NCBI GenBank assembly: GCA_003024985.2
Contig: PXIH01S0000004.1
Direction: 5' to 3' (one strand)
Source of the DNA: Euperipatoides rowelli
Taxonomy: Eukaryota; Onychophora; Udeonychophora; Euonychophora; Peripatopsidae
DNA length: 10,057 nucleotides
This document shows, in pieces, positions 7,496-10,057 of the stretch. Under the pieces are notes generated by a model. That model saw only the letters and a program-made list of their open reading frames with translations. It did not search any database and had not been told where the DNA came from. Position numbers and translations under genes: made by a program. Within the stretch, counting starts at the first letter, position 1, and every line of letters begins with the position of its first letter.

Positions 7496-8182
7496 GATGA
7501 GGGAAACACCTTTTTTTTTTTAACCAAGTAACATTTAAAGTAATCTAATATAAATTTTAGCATTAAAATTTAAGCCTACTTATGATTTTTAATTTTTTTT
7601 TAAATATATGCAGATTCCTTTTGAGAATGGCGGTCTTTAACATGAGGAAAATGATTGTGAATTTAATACATATATTTTTATTTTATTTTTTCTGTATAAT
7701 TTTAGCTTGTATTGTTTATTTTGTTTCAGGATTTATTATAATTAAATTTTATTAAGTCTTCTTGGCAAAAAAAATAATTATGTAGCTTACAGTAATTCTT
7801 TGAAAACCATCTTAAACTTTTTATTAAATAGAACCTGAGAAAGAACAATCGACATATGAATATATTTATTTCTACGTTATTAAAATAAATTTTATATTCA
7901 TAACCGGAACTCTTAAATAAAACTATTACTATAATAAGTTAATTTTAAATTTCCATGATTTTTAATGCAATATTTTGAGTTAAAAGAAATGGCGCTTGGC
8001 CAAATTGCCCAGCTTCATTTTTGTAATGTAGCTANTAGTAAAGGGCACCTCCAATCACTTGCTGAACTCTAGTATTATTTTATTGCAGGTCCAATATAAT
8101 TATGCTGCAAATTTATTTGTGTTGCAATTATATTTTTTGGAATTTGACAATTTAATGTTGATCAAAAACCTTTTTAATGTAG
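7496..8182. other. Intron sequence with one GC-richer patch
   Basis: Mostly A/T. The patch at 7990-8060 (GGCGCTTGGCCAAATTGCCC and onward, with an N at 8035) is richer than its flanks and may be a repeat fragment; I do not recognise it. An acceptor-like tattttattgcag ends at about 8088, but its downstream frame does not fit exon 3. Confidence 0.45.
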
Positions 8183-8256
8183 GAGAAATATCTGATAAGG
8201 CAGTTGGTTTTTTAACACAGTACAAAAAAAAGTTTGACGCGGCAGAAATATTTTGA
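8183..8256 (+). CDS. Weak candidate alternative terminal exon
   Basis: Seen: AG at 8181-8182 after a short pyrimidine stretch, acctttttaatgtag. Joined in phase 1 to exon 3, it reads GEISDKAVGFLTQYKKKF, then DAAEIF and a TGA at 8254-8256. The phase fits and the residues look protein-like, so it competes with the exon at 9820 as the last exon. The acceptor is poorer and 24 open codons are not rare by chance. The minus strand is also open here (8174-8413), which lowers the weight. No clear polyA signal follows. Confidence 0.2.
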
Positions 8257-8565
8257 CACAGGCAGTATTCACAAACGAAATTTCAACTTTCAGTGCCCTT
8301 ATGATATACCTACTGTATATCATAATTATGTGTCTTAATTTCATATAGAGACCTATTCTGAAGTCACATACTTTAAATTGATCTCTGATTCTGAATAATT
8401 TTTTAATATTCAAACTTTATTTTTGTTATATATTTTCTACTCAATATTGTTTTTGTTTTAAATCATGGAATCTTATTATCCTTTTAACTTTTTACATTCA
8501 CTGTTTACTTATTTATGCTTTAAATCTTCAAGTTATCTTGCACACTACCTAGGATTGGTTTCATT
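8257..8565. other. Intron sequence, nothing recognised
   Basis: AT-rich, with TACTGTATATCATAA around 8311-8325, but no exon, RNA or known repeat. Confidence 0.5.
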
Positions 8566-8661
8566 CTAAGGGCACTAAAAGTTAGAATATAATTTCTGTA
8601 ATTCATTTTCAAATATTGGACGTGGGAGGGCGTTTTTTATTTTTTTATTTATCAACTCAAA
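8566..8661. repeat. Dispersed repeat, copy 2
   Basis: Second copy of the repeat at 7403-7488, in the same orientation. It differs mainly by TGGGAGGGCG inserted after ATTGGACG and by T-run length. A single N (8662) lies at its right edge. Confidence 0.65.
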
Positions 8662-9819
8662 NTTATTAAAAATTCCAATCTACCCAGTCATTTAACAATA
8701 GGCCTAACAAATCTGGAGTGAAATCATTTCAGACAGAGGCCTCATTTTAAAATATTTCCCACAACCAGTGTTCCTGATACTTAAGTACAAGCAACAAGTA
8801 CATTCTGTGTACTTAATAATTGTATTTAAAGGTCAAATGGAACATAAATTTAAAAAAAAAAATAGTTATTTACAATTCAATTTTTAAAATAATTTTTATC
8901 TCCTCCCCCTTAAAACAACATTGTCCACTGTATACACCAGGGGAGATATTTTGTGAGGTCATAGACTAGAAATAAATACAGCTTGCTATACTTAACTATA
9001 GACTATTTGCTATCTTTGTCAGCTTAGGGCTGGAAATCCTATGGACTAATGGTTTAATTACTTGTAAAAAATCAATCAAATTCATCCTTTGTGCTATTAT
9101 GATCCAATTTGTTTTTTAAATCAAAATGACCTTTAATACTGATTGACAAACATCTATTTACATATTAAATCATTACAAAGAAAACAGCTGTAGAGACTTT
9201 CATCATCAAATTAATCTCAGACCAAAAAAAATGTGAAAGTTTCAATTTGTAATTTCAGACTGAGGATGGCAATAGTCTTAATTTTATCTTTAAATAACTT
9301 ATTTTTTTATGCATTTAAAACTTTTTTTTCCAGTGGAATTTTTTTTNACGTCAGCTCGTGGGTTTTATTTTTTTAAACAACGTAGAAACTTGCAAATTTT
9401 TATGTTTCAGTTAAATTTTCCAAATTGATTGATTAAACAAATATTTTTAAGTAAAACTAAACATAAATCAATTTTAAAAAAAAAATCATTGATAAACCAC
9501 TTTAAGCCTGTAGTAAAACTTCTAATATTCTAGTAGAGCTTGTGTAATCATGAGAAATAATTATTGATTGTCTCACTAAAATTATCTTCTGAAAATAATG
9601 TGTGGACTTTTTGCCTATATTTAAAGGTTTATATACTGTAGGTGTGTGTATGTGATACCAAAAATTTCATCTTAAACCCTTAATTTAAACTATGCCAAAA
9701 GATAAAGTTCTGGAAGAAATATTGATATTAATACTATTAAATTTCTTAGACCAGGGAGGAAGGGATGCTAATAATAGTCTATAAAGTTGAATAATTACTT
9801 TTTTTTTTTTTTTTTGTAG
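8662..9819. other. Remainder of the last intron
   Basis: Mostly AT-rich without coding signal. Seen in it: a TAGGCCTA palindrome (8699-8706), an inverted repeat at 8781-8816, a single N at 9347 and a poly-T acceptor tract just before 9820. The stretch 8930-9050 is slightly richer in G and C but not recognised. Confidence 0.5.
8781..8816. repeat. Short inverted repeat with two alternative stems
   Basis: TTAAGTACA (8781-8789) pairs perfectly with TGTACTTAA (8808-8816). An inner AAGTACA (8796-8802) can instead pair with TGTACTT (8808-8814) around a 5-base loop. It is probably a decayed repeat end; no known role. Confidence 0.55.
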
Positions 9820-9881
9820 ATTCTGGTCCTCCTGTTTTTCATGCTCAACTGCTAAAACTCGATGTTTTCTCCTGGCAATGA
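9820..9881 (+). CDS. Candidate terminal exon of the unrecognised host gene
   Basis: Seen: a run of about 17 T followed by gtag ends at 9819, a strong acceptor. The exon opens with AT, which completes GAT with the last base of exon 3. It reads DSGPPVFHAQLLKLDVFSWQ and stops at TGA (9879-9881). Base composition is clearly less AT-biased than the intron, as expected of real coding DNA. The residues suggest a short proline turn followed by an amphipathic helix rich in Leu and aromatic residues. A GT inside (9864) could be a donor, in which case the gene would continue to the right; the in-frame stop makes a terminal exon simpler. The family is not recognised. Confidence 0.5.
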
Positions 9882-10057
9882 ATCATGTCTGTGCATTGAT
9901 GTCCTCATTTCCACTACTTTTTAAATTGTTTTAAATTTATACCATTTCATATCAGAATGGTCACCTTTTCTGATAGTCGTCTCATCCTAGAATGCAGTCT
10001 ATGGCTATAACTAATCTTTTTTTAAAAAAAAAAAGTAAAAAAAAAAATTTTTTTTTT
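9882..10057 (+). other. Likely 3' untranslated region and low-complexity window end
   Basis: Sequence after the stop stays less AT-rich until about 10010. No AATAAA was found before the window ends, so the polyA site may lie beyond it. The last 41 bases (T7, A11, GT, A11, T10) are homopolymers that include a self-complementary A/T tract. Confidence 0.35.

Noticed and set aside
7728-7760. Acceptor-like tttgtttcag followed by a possible exon
   Set aside because: All three frames reach stops within a few codons, and no donor gives a useful exon.
8059-8256. 65-codon plus-strand open frame as a gene of its own
   Set aside because: The first half is dominated by AT-rich codons and there is no known domain. 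Only the last part (8183-8256) has a splice context worth listing.
8174-8413. 79-codon minus-strand open frame
   Set aside because: No recognised family, no promoter or splice evidence, and it overlaps plus-strand candidates. Probably chance.

Overview
The window looks like intronic and intergenic DNA from an animal with a very AT-rich, repeat-laden genome. No operons, ribosome binding sites or long open frames are present. Coding signal appears as short islands flanked by polypyrimidine-AG acceptors and GT donors, and the rest holds transposon remnants. An invertebrate fits best. An arthropod is a guess from a dispersed motif containing AGATGGCGCTG. Four isolated N bases (5339, 8035, 8662, 9347) indicate a draft assembly.

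Host gene (+ strand): four small exons at 209-295, 953-1049, 6692-6743 and 9820-9881 join in compatible phases (2, 0, 1). They give one open frame of about 98 codons ending in TGA at 9879-9881. I read them as the 3' part of a multi-exon gene whose start lies left of the window. The protein family is not recognised. A fifth coding-like block at 2962-3183 could be an alternative terminal exon with an AATAAA at 3280-3285, or a cassette exon. A sixth, at 8183-8256, is weaker.

Mobile elements: the intron at 1050-6691 is crowded. Two direct copies of one MITE family lie at 1160-1828 and 2035-2958. Their termini begin AGGCGTGTTC, and copy A has TAA target duplications, which suggests PIF/Harbinger. 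Copy B carries a nested 193-bp insertion flanked by a 9-bp duplication, and it abuts the coding-like block at 2962. Next come a possible Penelope-like fragment with a decayed hammerhead-like motif (4051-4275), a frameshifted and internally deleted CR1/Jockey-type LINE (about 4397-5250), and a tandem repeat cluster (5787-6108). A 335-base stretch nearly free of G (6204-6538) lies upstream of exon 3.

The last intron (6744-9819) holds two copies of a dispersed repeat of about 100 bp and otherwise mostly AT-rich sequence. No rRNA, tRNA, CRISPR or complete transposase was seen. All family assignments are by eye, without a database search.
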